Source of the DNA: Diorhabda sublineata
Taxonomy: Eukaryota; Arthropoda; Insecta; Coleoptera; Chrysomelidae
NCBI RefSeq assembly: GCF_026230105.1
Contig: NC_079485.1
Span: 31,105,572-31,169,571 of the forward strand
DNA length: 64,000 bases
Reading direction: 5' to 3'
Shown here: piece by piece, positions 12,555 to 23,184 of the stretch
Position numbering within the stretch: position 1 is the first letter of the stretch
How the letters are laid out: each line of letters starts with the position of its first letter
Made by a program: the position numbers and the translations under genes
Notes under the pieces: generated by a model
Told to the model about the DNA's origin: nothing
Seen by the model: only the letters and a program-made list of their open reading frames with translations
Database searches by the model: none

Positions 12555-12960
12555 TATATGCCCATATTTGGTCCAACCGTACCAATATTTTACAAAAAGC
12601 AAGTTTGAAACAAAGTATTTCTTTCCAAAATATTTGCCCTTAAGGTTATACATTTTTGCATATGGTAGGCAATATCGTATAAACATGGTTTTTAAAGCTT
12701 CTTGAAGTGTCCGCGTATCTATTGTTTTACAGTGGGTAACAAGAAAAAGTCACTAGATGCTAAATCGGGCTAATAAGGGAAACAAGTTTTTATACAAACA
12801 AATTTTTATAATTATGTTTTGAAGAGCATCGCTGCTTCTCAAAATGACAACCGATTTTAGACGACCTTCTCCACATTGCAAACCAATTGTAGAGTTTTCT
12901 GATTGTGCTTCATAAAAAAAAGTTATTCGAAGCGATTCTATGCATTGTTGTTGAGTAAGG
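12555..12960 (-). mobile_element. Degenerate mariner-type transposase fragment
   Basis: On the minus strand, around 12780-12730, the frame reads PISPDLASSDFFLLPTVKQ. This is the mariner signature containing the third catalytic aspartate (YSPDLAPSD). It is followed at about 12660-12610 by MQKCITLRANILERN, matching the usual end of mariner transposases (KCI.L.GDYFE). Upstream (12960-12830) is a weak trace of the N-terminal half. Several stops and frame changes interrupt it. No inverted repeats were located, so ends are approximate. Confidence 0.6.
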
Positions 12961-13380
12961 CCTTTTTGAAAGTCATAAATCAGTGAAAATGTCGTCGTAG
13001 TCTAGGTGCAAGAAACTATAGCGCATTTTTTTAAAATAAACTAAAGTCGTATGAATTTAATCGGTGTCCAGTGAACTAAATCAAAAAAAATATTGTGGTT
13101 AAAACAGATTTCTATTCTGATATTCATGTTGTCAATGTCAATGTTAAGAACAATCAATATTTCATAAATACGCACGGCACTCATACAAAATTAAGAAATG
13201 AAAAATAATGTTTACTCCTCGTATAAAATTCGGTGAATATCTAACAAACCGTCAGTACACGTCAACATAAATGCATTTCTATTGACCGAAGCTGTCACAA
13301 TTCTTATGTACACAATCTCTTTGAAATATTCCTTCGAGAAAGTCTGCGATAAGCATTGGCGTGTCTAGGTGAGATTTATT

Positions 13381-13466
13381 TAATTATTATTATTATTATT
13401 ATTAAATTTATTTATTATTATTATTATTATTAAATTTATTTATTATTATTATTATTATTAAATTTC
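13381..13466. repeat. Minisatellite, 28-base unit built from ATT runs
   Basis: Three aaattta blocks at 13404, 13432 and 13460 are spaced exactly 28 bases apart, separated by (tta/att)n runs. It is a higher-order repeat made from a simple ATT microsatellite. Confidence 0.9.
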
Positions 13467-13544
13467 GTCATGGATCGTCAAGGATAGTTCGATAGCGACA
13501 AGATTATTTTCGTCAGATAAAAGACTACCGAAGTTCTAATACAC

Positions 13545-14235
13545 ACATAATTTATCTAGATGAAACATGGTTTGACAGTCACGATGTAGTAAATTTCGTT
13601 TGGGTTGTCAATAGTAAAAATTGCGGTTTGAATGGGCCATGTTCTAAAAGGAAACGCATTCTAATAGTCCACGCTGGAAGCAAAGACGGTTTAATAATAT
13701 TTGTACAGCTGATTATCATGAAGATATGACAGAAGAATTATTTGAAAAGTGGTTTAATGAACAGCTTTTACGTAATATTCCACCTCAGTCAGTAATCGTT
13801 ATGAACAGCGCATCCTACCACTCGCGGCAATTCCCTAAGATACTCAAATTTTAGCATTTCTGACAGCGGTTGTAAAAAGGGCCTAGCAAACAAATATTTG
13901 CTTACTGTTAAAGGTCTAAAGGAAATTTATTATATTGACAAGCTGTGCAAAGAACAGGGCATACTTTTCTCAGACTATCTCATTATTATTATGTATTTAA
14001 CCCCATAGAAACGTAAAATCAGAATTAAGGAAATGTAAACAGTCTCCAGAGCTGACTAAAGAGGTTGTAGAACTCGTAAAGAAAGTTCTAGCAGCAGACC
14101 GCCAAGAGCTTTGGAAAAACTGTGCTGAACATGTTATTAAAGAAGAAGATGAGTATGTGGTATCACCCCCTTCATGGTTCACTCAAAAGATGACTCCGGT
14201 TCAGACGATTCTGACTACCATGATTATTTATAAAG
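13545..14235 (+). mobile_element. DDE transposase pseudogene, Tc1/mariner superfamily (DDE_3 type)
   Basis: The plus strand starts within the catalytic core: IIYLDETWFDSHD (first catalytic aspartate), RILIVHAGSKDG at about 13660, then after a frameshift EDMTEELFEKWFNEQLLRNI and VIVMNSASYHS. In functional relatives the last motif is VMDNASYHS, so the second catalytic aspartate has become asparagine. FNPIE at about 14000 carries the third acidic residue. The C-terminal tail ELVKKVLAADRQELWKNCAE lies at 14066-14125. The N-terminal DNA-binding part is absent. At least two frameshifts plus the loss of a catalytic residue make it dead. Similar proteins are widespread in arthropod genomes. Confidence 0.82.
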
Positions 14236-14559
14236 ATATTTTGGATTGATTTTTTTTCTTTTGTTTTATTTGCGAATAATTCATTTTCCTTTATGGTTTT
14301 TGCCTTGAAATTTCGTTTTCCCAAAAAACAAAAGTTCCAAATGCATCTGTCTGAATAACGTCCGTCCAATTTAGAATGATTCGATTGAATTTTAACGAAT
14401 ACTTTTTCACACAAGATATACATATTTTTAAAAATAGTAAATTTATAAAATGAGGTATTTACGCCTATGATAAATCAAACAAAATTGTCGGTAAGGGTTT
14501 TTATAATCTGCAATTGATATTGGAAAAACTATAATTTTTTGTTGTAAAAGAGCGCAAAA

Positions 14560-14740
14560 AATCATCCAACGTAAGCCTTCAAGGACGACTTCCATTATAG
14601 CTCTTCATTTAAACGTTAACTATCAACAACTTACTCAGTTAATATCTAAACAACCGTCCATGTTCACAAATACAGTTGCCACAACTCATTACCGCCACCT
14701 ATTGTTCAATTATAAAAACGGCAACCCCTGCATTTATTGA
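14560..14740 (-). mobile_element. 5' end of a mariner element (family C)
   Basis: Reading on the minus strand from 14740, the sequence ggggttgccg, then caataggtggcggtaatgag, matches the left end of the copy at 43679 (gagggttgctgg, caataggtggcgttgatgaa). It continues into a possible transposase start at about 14600 (MEVVLEGLRWMIF). Only about 180 bases survive, immediately beside the transposase pseudogene that ends at 14235. Confidence 0.6.
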
Positions 14741-15631
14741 TATATACTCATTGATGTTAGCGATTTAATATAATAATAATATAACGAATTTTAGAGGGTG
14801 CTGTCAGTGAAATACTACTCTGTCTCCGGAAAAAAGTGTTAGCTCAGTAACTGACAAATTATTTTTATGCATACCTCCTCGGTTCTGGAAAAAAGATTAA
14901 GTCAACACATTTTTATTTCAACTATGGATTTATTTGATGGAATTTAAAAAAAAATCCTTCTAGAACACGATAACCCTGATTAAGAGTTTAAGCATAAAAT
15001 GAGTTGAGATATTCGGGAAAATTTTAAAAATTTCAGGAAATTGATAATTGATGGAGGATAAAAGAAAATGTATTAAGGGAAAATATTTTGAAGTAAACAT
15101 GATAGAAATCGTTCTTCAACTTCATTTTTCGATATTTTCTATACAGAGCAGAAACAATTATACGGATTGTATTATCCACAATATAGATCGTACATTTTAT
15201 AGGTATTAGTAGCAGACAACTTTAGGCTTAACTATTTTTAATTGGACAAATCGGATTGGTTTCATTGTCTGAATTGCTTGTGTAAGAAAGACATTACTTG
15301 AACCCTTATACAGCGTACTAAAACAAAGATTTCTACAAAACAAAACATTATTTGTGTTGACTGAAATAATGCGCGATTTTATGCACAAACGATTTCTTAG
15401 GTATTGTCTTCCACTAGAACGTAGCTTTTGACGGGGTTCTAGAGGAAGGATATGGAAAATATATTGTTTTTATTTCACTATTAGTCATCAAATTAGGAAA
15501 TAAATTCTTGATTTCACTCTTTTAAAAAAAAAAACTTTAATGTGAGTAGGTTTCTCTTGCTGAACTCTATCACAAGTTGGTTCTCATTGGTATAAGACTT
15601 TCAAAACCCAAAAAGCTCCTGTAATTGATAC
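14741..15631. other. AT-rich stretch, no recognised gene
   Basis: No motif-bearing frame, no inverted repeat found. Confidence 0.5.
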
Positions 15632-16393
15632 CAGGGGTCTCAATGGATGGATCGCGAGCCCTAGAGGGTTTTTTTATTACAAAATTCGCATCAACCTTAT
15701 ACTATTTACTCGCGATTCAATTTTTTTAACAGTACAAGGTGAATGTTAGTATTTTATCTACAGATATTTGCTATAATAAGTTGATGATCGAGATCTGTCT
15801 GAGGTAATTCTTGAGGTTAGTAATACTGTATTTAGGTCCTAAAATTTTAGATATTGTTCGTGGTAAATTAGATGATAATCTTGCTGCGTTAAGTGCAGTT
15901 GTCATATTTAGTATCAGGTTTAACATCAAATAAGTAGCTATGAGTCAGTTGCGTATGGCCTAGACTTCATCTCTACGATTTTTCGGCAGCACTGACCATG
16001 GTTTCACGGAGTCTGAAGAAGTTTGTATGTGGACCTCGATGGGTTGCTGACCCTGTATTAGGCAGTCGTTAGGGAAGGTGAAAAAAATACGTCACGCCAC
16101 AGAAACCGGATAACAAATGAAGCGACCATGTATATATATATTTATAAACTGAGCTGAGTCCGAAGCAATCGTAAAATATTTTGGTATCTACATCAAGACT
16201 TCAAGATGTGATACTTTTCAAGAAATCTTGTGTAAGACAAAAATTTCTCAATTTCGTTTATTAATTGTTAATGAATTAGTGTGTTGCTGCATTTTTATGT
16301 ACGAAAACCTAGTTTATTATGTTACTAGAAGGTGGCGCCAAAATTCTTTATCTAAAAAAAGGATCGCAGCGTTGAAAAGGCTGAGAAATCCAG
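15632..16393. mobile_element. hAT-type DNA element, non-coding remnant
   Basis: The left end (caggggtctcaatggatgga, then tcgcgagccc) and right end (ggatcgcagcgttgaaaagg, then ctgagaaatccag) have the look of the large hAT group whose ends read CAGGGGTCTCAA near GATCGCGAGCC and GTTGAAAAGGTTGAGAACCCCTG. The central part includes gggttgctgaccctgtatta, typical of the same group. No transposase frame remains. The flanks (aattgatac left, aactgatac a few bases beyond the right end) may be a decayed target duplication, but this is uncertain. Confidence 0.6.
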
Positions 16394-17689
16394 CTTTAAA
16401 CTGATACCTTTCCGATTTCACTGACGAAATAAACAATTTTTTTCATACTTTTGATTAAAACCATTTTCATCCATCACTGAATCGTCAAAATATATATGCA
16501 TACAAAGCCTCATTACTCATGAGATTTATTCCATAGAAGCCTCTAATTCACTTTATAAATAATAGTTCAGCTTGCAGAAAATTTTAAGCTCATCTTCAAA
16601 AACATTATCTTGGATTCTTTGCCTGAAGTAACAGTGTGGAAATACTTCAATCCATCCATTTACTTCTAGCATCTTCCTGAACTTTTCAAGTAGAACAACA
16701 AGAAGACTTGGAATTAGGTATACCAAATATGAAAATTCTCATCTAATTTTCTTCAAGAAGTCATGTTTATCATAAATGGAGACCAATAATGTTTGTGATA
16801 GTTCAAATGAACTTATTTAACAAACTAATCTATTAATGTACTTCTACTTGAAAGTGAGATAATGATAGGATGAGGACTCAACAAGAGTTAAGTCCATTAT
16901 TTCATGAAATGCATGCAAATCGTGATGGCACCTCTCAATAAATAATCAACTTAATAAAATGAAATCTACACTGCCCAGCCCTAGCTACAAAATACCATTA
17001 TGGTACAAAAAATTAAAAACGAGAATATTTTCGAGATAAGTCATTGCAGCGAACAATTTTTATGTTTTGTCGATTCTGTACCAGTTTGATTTTCATTTAT
17101 TTTTTAAAAATCCTATACACCTTCAAAAAAACTGTAGTTACCCCTATGATTTCAGAAGGAAATACTTACGTATTATCTTGCAGACGTATAATTATTATTA
17201 TGATCCTCAGTTTTCCAAGTTACCTAATGTTTACTACTAACAAAGCAATGCCAGTGATATTCTTAAGCTCATTACGTCTCTTCAATATTAGTCTTTACAA
17301 TCTGTTCAATTCAAAATATTATTTTTCGTTTGACAATGAAAATATTTCAGTTGAAATTACTAAGTATAATATTCTCTTTATATTATTTTCTCACTAAATA
17401 TCTTAAAATTTGATATCGTTAAAAAACCGAACGAAAAAAATATAGAAAATATTTTATTTTTTATACTCTACTCTATACTCTATACTATACAATATACTAT
17501 ACTCTATACTCTATACACCATTTCCACGCTTCCAACATTACCCTTCGTTTAGAAAAATTCATTAAATTTTATTTTCTACGACAAATAGTAACTGGTAATT
17601 TATTATTACAAATTCAAGTATCGGAGTTGAATAATTGTAAAATTAAAATGGATTCGCAATCTAGCTTCGCACAGATACAAAATCAAAAC
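16394..17689. other. AT-rich stretch with a short CTATACTA simple repeat
   Basis: Contains a degenerate (actctatact)n simple repeat at about 17462-17519. The 117-codon frame at 17044-17397 is hydrophobic and AT-driven, with no domain, and is not accepted as a gene. Confidence 0.5.
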
Positions 17690-18300
17690 ACAGGGTGTGA
17701 TCTGAAAATAGTAGGACTGGCTTTTTTCAGACCGAATATGCGGACGAGAGGCGGTTGGAAGTCGGGATAGTCAGTTCCTTGTTGTTGAGGAGAACAGGTT
17801 GCTTGTACTGTAAACCCCTGTAGAAACGCCACGTCACGGATAATTATGGAATATTTACAGATGGCCATGGCCAGATTGGTTGTTTTTGAGTGTCACAAAC
17901 TGTTTCAAGAAGGTAGGGAAAGAATAGAAGACGACGACCGGTTTGGATATCCTTCGATTGAAAAGACCAACGAAAATGTGTAGCGTGTGAAAAATCTATT
18001 ATACAGTAATCGTAAGATGGTTATCAGAAAGATCGCTTGCATTACTCAAACCCAAATTTTGGAAATAGAAAATAAACCAGAAGTTGGTATCGTTATTGAT
18101 GTCTGAGGAGCAAAAAGCCAACCGGATAAGTATCTGCCAGGATCTTCTTGGCCCCACCATCACGGTAGAGACGGTTCAACAGATCGTGACGAAATGACCA
18201 GCATTTCGTTTCCTGGAAACTTACGAAAATTGGAAAACTCATTTGCAACAGTTTGTAGGTGCTATTATGAAAGATGAGAAAATCTAATCGTTTTATTAAT
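17690..18300 (+). mobile_element. mariner transposase pseudogene (separate lineage, family G)
   Basis: Around 17890-17950 the frame gives HKLFQEGRERIEDDDRFGYP, the mariner N-terminal linker. It is followed by VKNLLYSNRKMVIRKIA at about 17985 (second helix-turn-helix) and, after a scrambled stretch, by SEEQKANRISICQDLL at about 18105 (the segment that normally leads to the first catalytic aspartate). The catalytic core does not follow. Probable element start near 17690 (cagggtgtgatctgaaaata). Stops interrupt all frames. Confidence 0.65.
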
Positions 18301-19235
18301 AATAATTTTCCAAAAAATGAGTCTGTATGTTCAAACGAAAATGATGCAATACCTCTCAAAATGGTTTTTGAGAAATCCACCGTGCGAATGAGCCTTATTC
18401 ATACAAGTTCATCCCGCACCTTGATAACGGCCTCTTCGGAAGGAGCCGATTAGGGGGCGGTGTTTATGAAAATAACAAAGTAGTGACTTCAATTTAACTA
18501 CTTCTCGATAGTTCTGATCGTCAACTGAACATTTTCATGTGTTTTTGCTTTTGAAAGTCCTTTCGCTGAGTGCTCCATCGACTGAAAATACCTTAATCTA
18601 CGGAAATCATTCAACTGTCAACAAAATATTTTTCCACAGGTCTTATGTTGAATGAAAAAAATCTGAACAGCCCTTTGCTTCAAATTATTTACATTTTAAA
18701 ACGCTGCTCTTAGCAAAATTTCATGAAAACTATGACTGTACAACTACTAGTTTAGGTCATACTAAACGTCTATCGGATGTCCATCTGGCGCCCCGGCAGT
18801 TCTGTTATATCGAAATTCTCGTTGCCAGTATCATCCACTTAATTTCCATATTTCGTAAATCGTCTACAATCGACTTTCGTGAATGCATATTATGACTGCA
18901 TTTTTTTCAAACTCATATATTCAAAAGAATTCTCTTCCATTGATTTCACGTTAGAAATTTCAAATAAATCATTACTAATGAATTCATAAAACTTTATCGT
19001 AATTCAGCAAACAGTTCTTATAAAAACTAATATAACTTAGTAGCTAAGCGGTTTGTTCCAATGTAAAAAATTTATTACAATCCACTTCAATGCTTCTTTT
19101 ATTTTAGTATCCAGCTATTGAAAAATGTTTAAAGTACTGCAATATACACAAAATATTGTAGGAAAAGTTTAATTAGTCTATGGAATAAACGTAAAGAGAG
19201 AATTCTAAAAAAGTGAATGACAATATTTTTGATTT
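18301..19235. other. AT-rich stretch, no recognised gene
   Basis: No supported feature. A short G+C-richer patch near 18770-18810 has no recognisable content. Confidence 0.5.
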
Positions 19236-20081
19236 ACATTCACTTCGAGCAGGTACCTGGCCCGACCTAGAGGTGGCAGTGGTTGACCAAATAAGATAAT
19301 GACTTCAGAAATGTTGAAGAAAATCCACTAAGTAGTACTGGATGATCGTCGACTGAAAGTGCGCGAGCTAGCAGACATAGTACGCATATCAAAAAGTGCG
19401 GTATATCGCATATTAACTAAAAATTTGGACACTAGAACGCTGCTTTTGCTTACTATGTAAAAAAAACAGCGTCGTGAAGATGTTTCCAATGTTTGGCAAT
19501 GTTTCACAGAAATAAAGCCAAATATTTGCGCCGTTCCATAGGCATGGAAGAAATGAGGGTCAATCACTTCATAACAGCAATGAAAATAATGGACTGAAAA
19601 GGGAGAACCGGCTCCAAATAAGACAAAGACCGTTCGATCTGCTGGCAATGATATGGCGAAGTTTTTTTCCAGATGCGCTTGGGATAATTTTCATTGATTC
19701 AATTCAAAAAGAAAAAACTATCAATGACGAGTATTATGCGAACTCATTGAAACGTTTGAGCGAAGAAATCAAACAAAAACAGTGTTGTTTCATCAAGACA
19801 ATGCACCCATTCATCCATCTGTTATTGCAAAGGTCAAAATTATTGAATTACTACCTCATGTACCCTATTCGACAGATTTAACCCCCCCTGATCATTTTCT
19901 GCTTCCAGACTTAAAAAAATCGCTCGGTGGTCAAATATTTTCCAAAAATGAAGAGGTGATGTCAGCAGTTAAAGGCAATTTTGAGGAGCTTGACGATTCT
20001 AAGGTCATGGCGTCGGTTTTTTGCAAAATTTTTTTGTGTTTTCTTTGTTGGGCCAGATACTTTTGGGACCATCTTCGTATA
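19236..20081 (+). mobile_element. mariner element (family A), most complete copy, with a scrambled 3' junction
   Basis: The left end (ggtacctggcccgacctaga) and right end (gccagatacttttgggacca, then tcttcgta) form the family A inverted repeat. Coding order: VLDDRRLKVRELADIVRIS and SAVYRILTKNL (helix-turn-helix, 19335-19425); ALGIIFIDSIQKEKTIN (19675); CCFIKTMH, a frameshifted form of the second catalytic motif, read in the next frame as VLFHQDNAPIHPSV (19780); YSTDLTPPDHFLLPDLKK, whose STDLTPPD has the third aspartate (19870); and EELDDS (19990). The segment carrying the first catalytic aspartate is missing or degraded. After EELDDS, 23 bases at 20001-20023 repeat a part of the gene that belongs upstream (KVMASVF), and then the 3' end follows. 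This is filler DNA at a deletion junction. Confidence 0.85.
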
Positions 20082-21184
20082 CTATAAATTGATGTAGATA
20101 ATTCTAAACCAAATGGTATTTATTTCGTAAAGTTTGAGCTATTTATAATATTCATCTAACAAAGCAATGGCTTCTTGAAATAAGAAATTTTTATTTTTAC
20201 TTTCATAAATTTCACGTACATAATATGGCAAAATCGATAAAAACTATTTGGGCAATAAAGACAAAAAATGTTCTTTTATTCAGTGCATTGGAGGACGACC
20301 CTTTTGTTATATTAAAATATAAAAATTACAGTTTAATCCTCGATAAAATTCACTCCCTCTTCATATCCCTGGCATATATATCAATAGAGACAATTTCCTC
20401 CCCGAACTTCCATCTTGGGGAGTCCTTTAACACTGGATATACATTAAAGTGTAACTGATTTGACGAACAGATATAAATTACAGCGAACCACGGAGAGGGA
20501 GATACAGTGAGTAGGCATCCAGAGAAAAGCTCGAAAATGTAACTTTTGTAGCGCGATCTGATCTATTTTGTCGAGAATAAGAGACGCTTAAATGTGTGCC
20601 AACATCAGAGGTATCGGAAGAGAGTTTGAAATAGAACAGCTTGGGTGTCTTTCAATTCATTAGATCAGATAGTTGACAATGTAGGGTGTTTACAAAGCTT
20701 GTCATCGAGTAAGTTTCCAAGTCTTCAGGAAGCTACCGGCAGCCCGTGATAATCTACGTCAGTCTTTAGATAGGGAGTTTGTTGTGTCCGCAAACGACGA
20801 GACCAAACTGTCCCGTGTCGTATCCAGAGATCCGGAAGTCCTAAATTTCTACACCTCGGTTTCTTTTCTATACAAGGTACCGCGAATAGTATCAGGTCAC
20901 TATATAATTAAAATTAAACAAGTTTATTCATATAGAATTAGAAATGATCTTAGTTATTTCACAAATTAGATAGTTTTTATATTTGCAATTGATATATCAG
21001 TACATTTTGTATGAATCAGAAGTTACGTAAAAGTAATAACAAATATTTATGAAAAAATATGATAAAAATAATTATAATATTGAACGATAATAGTTATTTT
21101 GATAGCAACAAGTAATAGTTAAAATCAATAATATCACTTTCTGTTCGTTAATATACATCATTTTTTCTACAATCATTTAGGTTA
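20082..21184. other. Unassigned stretch with a moderately G+C-rich block at 20490-20900
   Basis: The block 20490-20900 has more balanced composition than its flanks. A plus-strand frame (about 20690-20860, including RQSLDREFVVSANDETKLSR) is protein-like but matches no family that I recognise and has no clear splice sites. It may be a retroelement fragment or conserved non-coding DNA. Confidence 0.35.
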
Positions 21185-21525
21185 GTTTAGTACGGGTAAC
21201 TTCGACCTAGATTGGTAGTGGTTCACTCGAAGGTCTAATCCTCATTACGTTTCCTTCAGTTCCCACAATCTGGAAACCTGGTTAACTACATAACATCCCC
21301 CATATTTCTCTTTTTATAGCTTATTTTGAAAAATTTCCAACCAACTTTTTCTATGTCTAATTCTGCTATTTCTTCGAAGCAATCTACTGTGTAATTTCTC
21401 TGCATTTGACGTTTTTTTTTCGTCCCGACTTCTGGAGACTTGTACCAACAGTATAATGTCCAATGGTCTTTTGGTTTGAGTCTTCTTATCTGCTTTGTAT
21501 TCTTTCCATTGATCTGTGTAAGCAC
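21185..21525 (-). mobile_element. Possible C-terminal tail of a non-LTR reverse transcriptase
   Basis: A minus-strand frame reads KKKRQMQRNYTVDCFEEIAE, then LDIEKVGWKFFKISYKKRNM. The spacing of a basic patch, an acidic helix and a W...A.DR..W-like tail resembles the end of LINE ORF2 proteins, and non-coding sequence follows as a 3' UTR would. Motif matches are weak, so this is tentative. Confidence 0.3.
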
Positions 21526-22570
21526 TTCTGTTTAACCAAATATCTTGAAGTTTGACTTTGATTCCTGTGTCAATATTTTAACAGTTCCTGTCCTCCTACT
21601 TTTCGCAATTACCTTCTTGGCGTCAGGTACCTATCAGCATAAGCCTACTTGTCATGAATCCAGGAAAGTGCTTGGTGACAACTCATAACCACTTTTGAAG
21701 GATATTATATTCAGTTTTGAGTCTGAAGGTTCAATTCTTTTGGAAACGCAACGATTCCCGTTTAATAATTGTTTTATCCTCTATGATGAATGTTTCATTC
21801 CAATCTTATCTTGTAGGAATGTTTATTCTTACCATTTCTTTGAAATTCTTTTTATGAACAATTCTATACGCAACGAGCTTAGGATGCTTCTATTGTTGCT
21901 TGTGGAGTAGTAGCTCCAGTGCTGCTATCCTGTGCCCTATTATTTTTGTTAATTTATTTTGAACCACAGATTAAGATAGGTCTCATGATGACTGTATACA
22001 AAAATTAATTAATTAATTTGGAAATATGACTATATGAATAAATAATTTCGTGATTTGGAAATAGAAAGTGCAGTGTATACAGTCCTCAATATTATTTGTT
22101 ATATTATTTTTCATTAATATTATCTTCTTTAAAGCCTTGCGCAATTATGGAATTTTTTCACCCCCTGTGGTTTTAGTTGTGTGATACCACCAACACTTTT
22201 TACCAATAAAGTTGCCGGTGAAGTACTGCATATAATGATACTCTTTATATATATAGCAATTTCGGTAATAACGTTAATTTCCACGACTTGATTTAAACAC
22301 TTTCATCGATCTAAAGTCAAAGTTTTTTCCGTAAAAACTGAATATTCCTTGTATTTTATTCCTTGTATGTTATTTATGACGGTGTATTTTTCAATCAAGT
22401 CTATACGCCAAGTGCAAGCTTCTGGATCCTATTTTTAATAATACATACATTGTGTTCAGTTAACTAATTTAGGGAAATTTCTACACCCTACGATATATAA
22501 AGTGATAAAAAAACTCTTTAGTTTCCAGTTGCACCTTCCAATAATCAATAACTACCACGTTTTAATATAA
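21526..22570. other. AT-rich stretch, no recognised gene
   Basis: The 71-codon frame at 21695 has no recognisable motif. Nothing else supported. Confidence 0.5.
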
Positions 22571-23184
22571 TACACGAGGTGTGGCTATTAAGTAACGAGA
22601 CTAGCACTGCTACAGAAAAAGTACGCATGCGCCAAAGATTAGCGTATGTCATCTGTTTAGTCTGAAGTCTACTTTTTCGAATGCGATGTATAAAGTGTCT
22701 GTAGACCGACCAGTGTAGCCGTTGCCTTCGTTTGGGAATCGACGTAAAAGTATAGCAACGGATTGTTATGAAATTTCACATAAAACTGCCACTGAAACTT
22801 ACAATGTATTGACTCAAGTGTATGGCAATGAATGTTAATCGCTTCCACGTGTTATTCAGTGCTTTAAGTGTTTTAAAAATGGCTGAGATGAGATTCACGT
22901 TCGGGTCGCCAGTCAAAAGGTTCTTAGCCAAGTATAACATCCCAGTGTTAGACCACCCACCTTATTCGTTCGACTTTACACCGTGCGACTTTTACCTAAA
23001 GTCAAATCTGCATTAAGAGAAACAAGATTTGAGTCTGTTAAAGTTGTGAAAGAAAAAGCGCCGCGCGTCTCGAAGGAACTGACAGAAAAGACTTTTCGAA
23101 CAATGGAAGTTTAGTTTAGAGCGATGTAGGGATAGAGGAAGGATTTATATTGAAGGTTTCGTTATTTAATAGGCATACCTCGTA
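22571..23184 (+). mobile_element. mariner element, internally deleted (family B)
   Basis: The left end acgaggtgtggctattaagt and right end ttatttaataggcatacctc form the family B inverted repeat seen at 3513 and 29439. The frame at 22822-23016 contains VKRFLAKYNIPVLDHPPYSF, then DFTPCDFYLKS. It covers the third catalytic aspartate region (normally YSPDLAPCDF), and after a frameshift KELTEKTFRTMEV and a C-terminus at about 23100. The helix-turn-helix and first two aspartates are gone. Unlike the other two family B copies, this deletion keeps a different part of the gene, so it arose independently. Confidence 0.88.

Noticed and set aside
17044..17397. 117-codon hydrophobic plus frame
   Set aside because: Composition driven by AT-rich DNA; no domain, no splice context, no similarity recognised.
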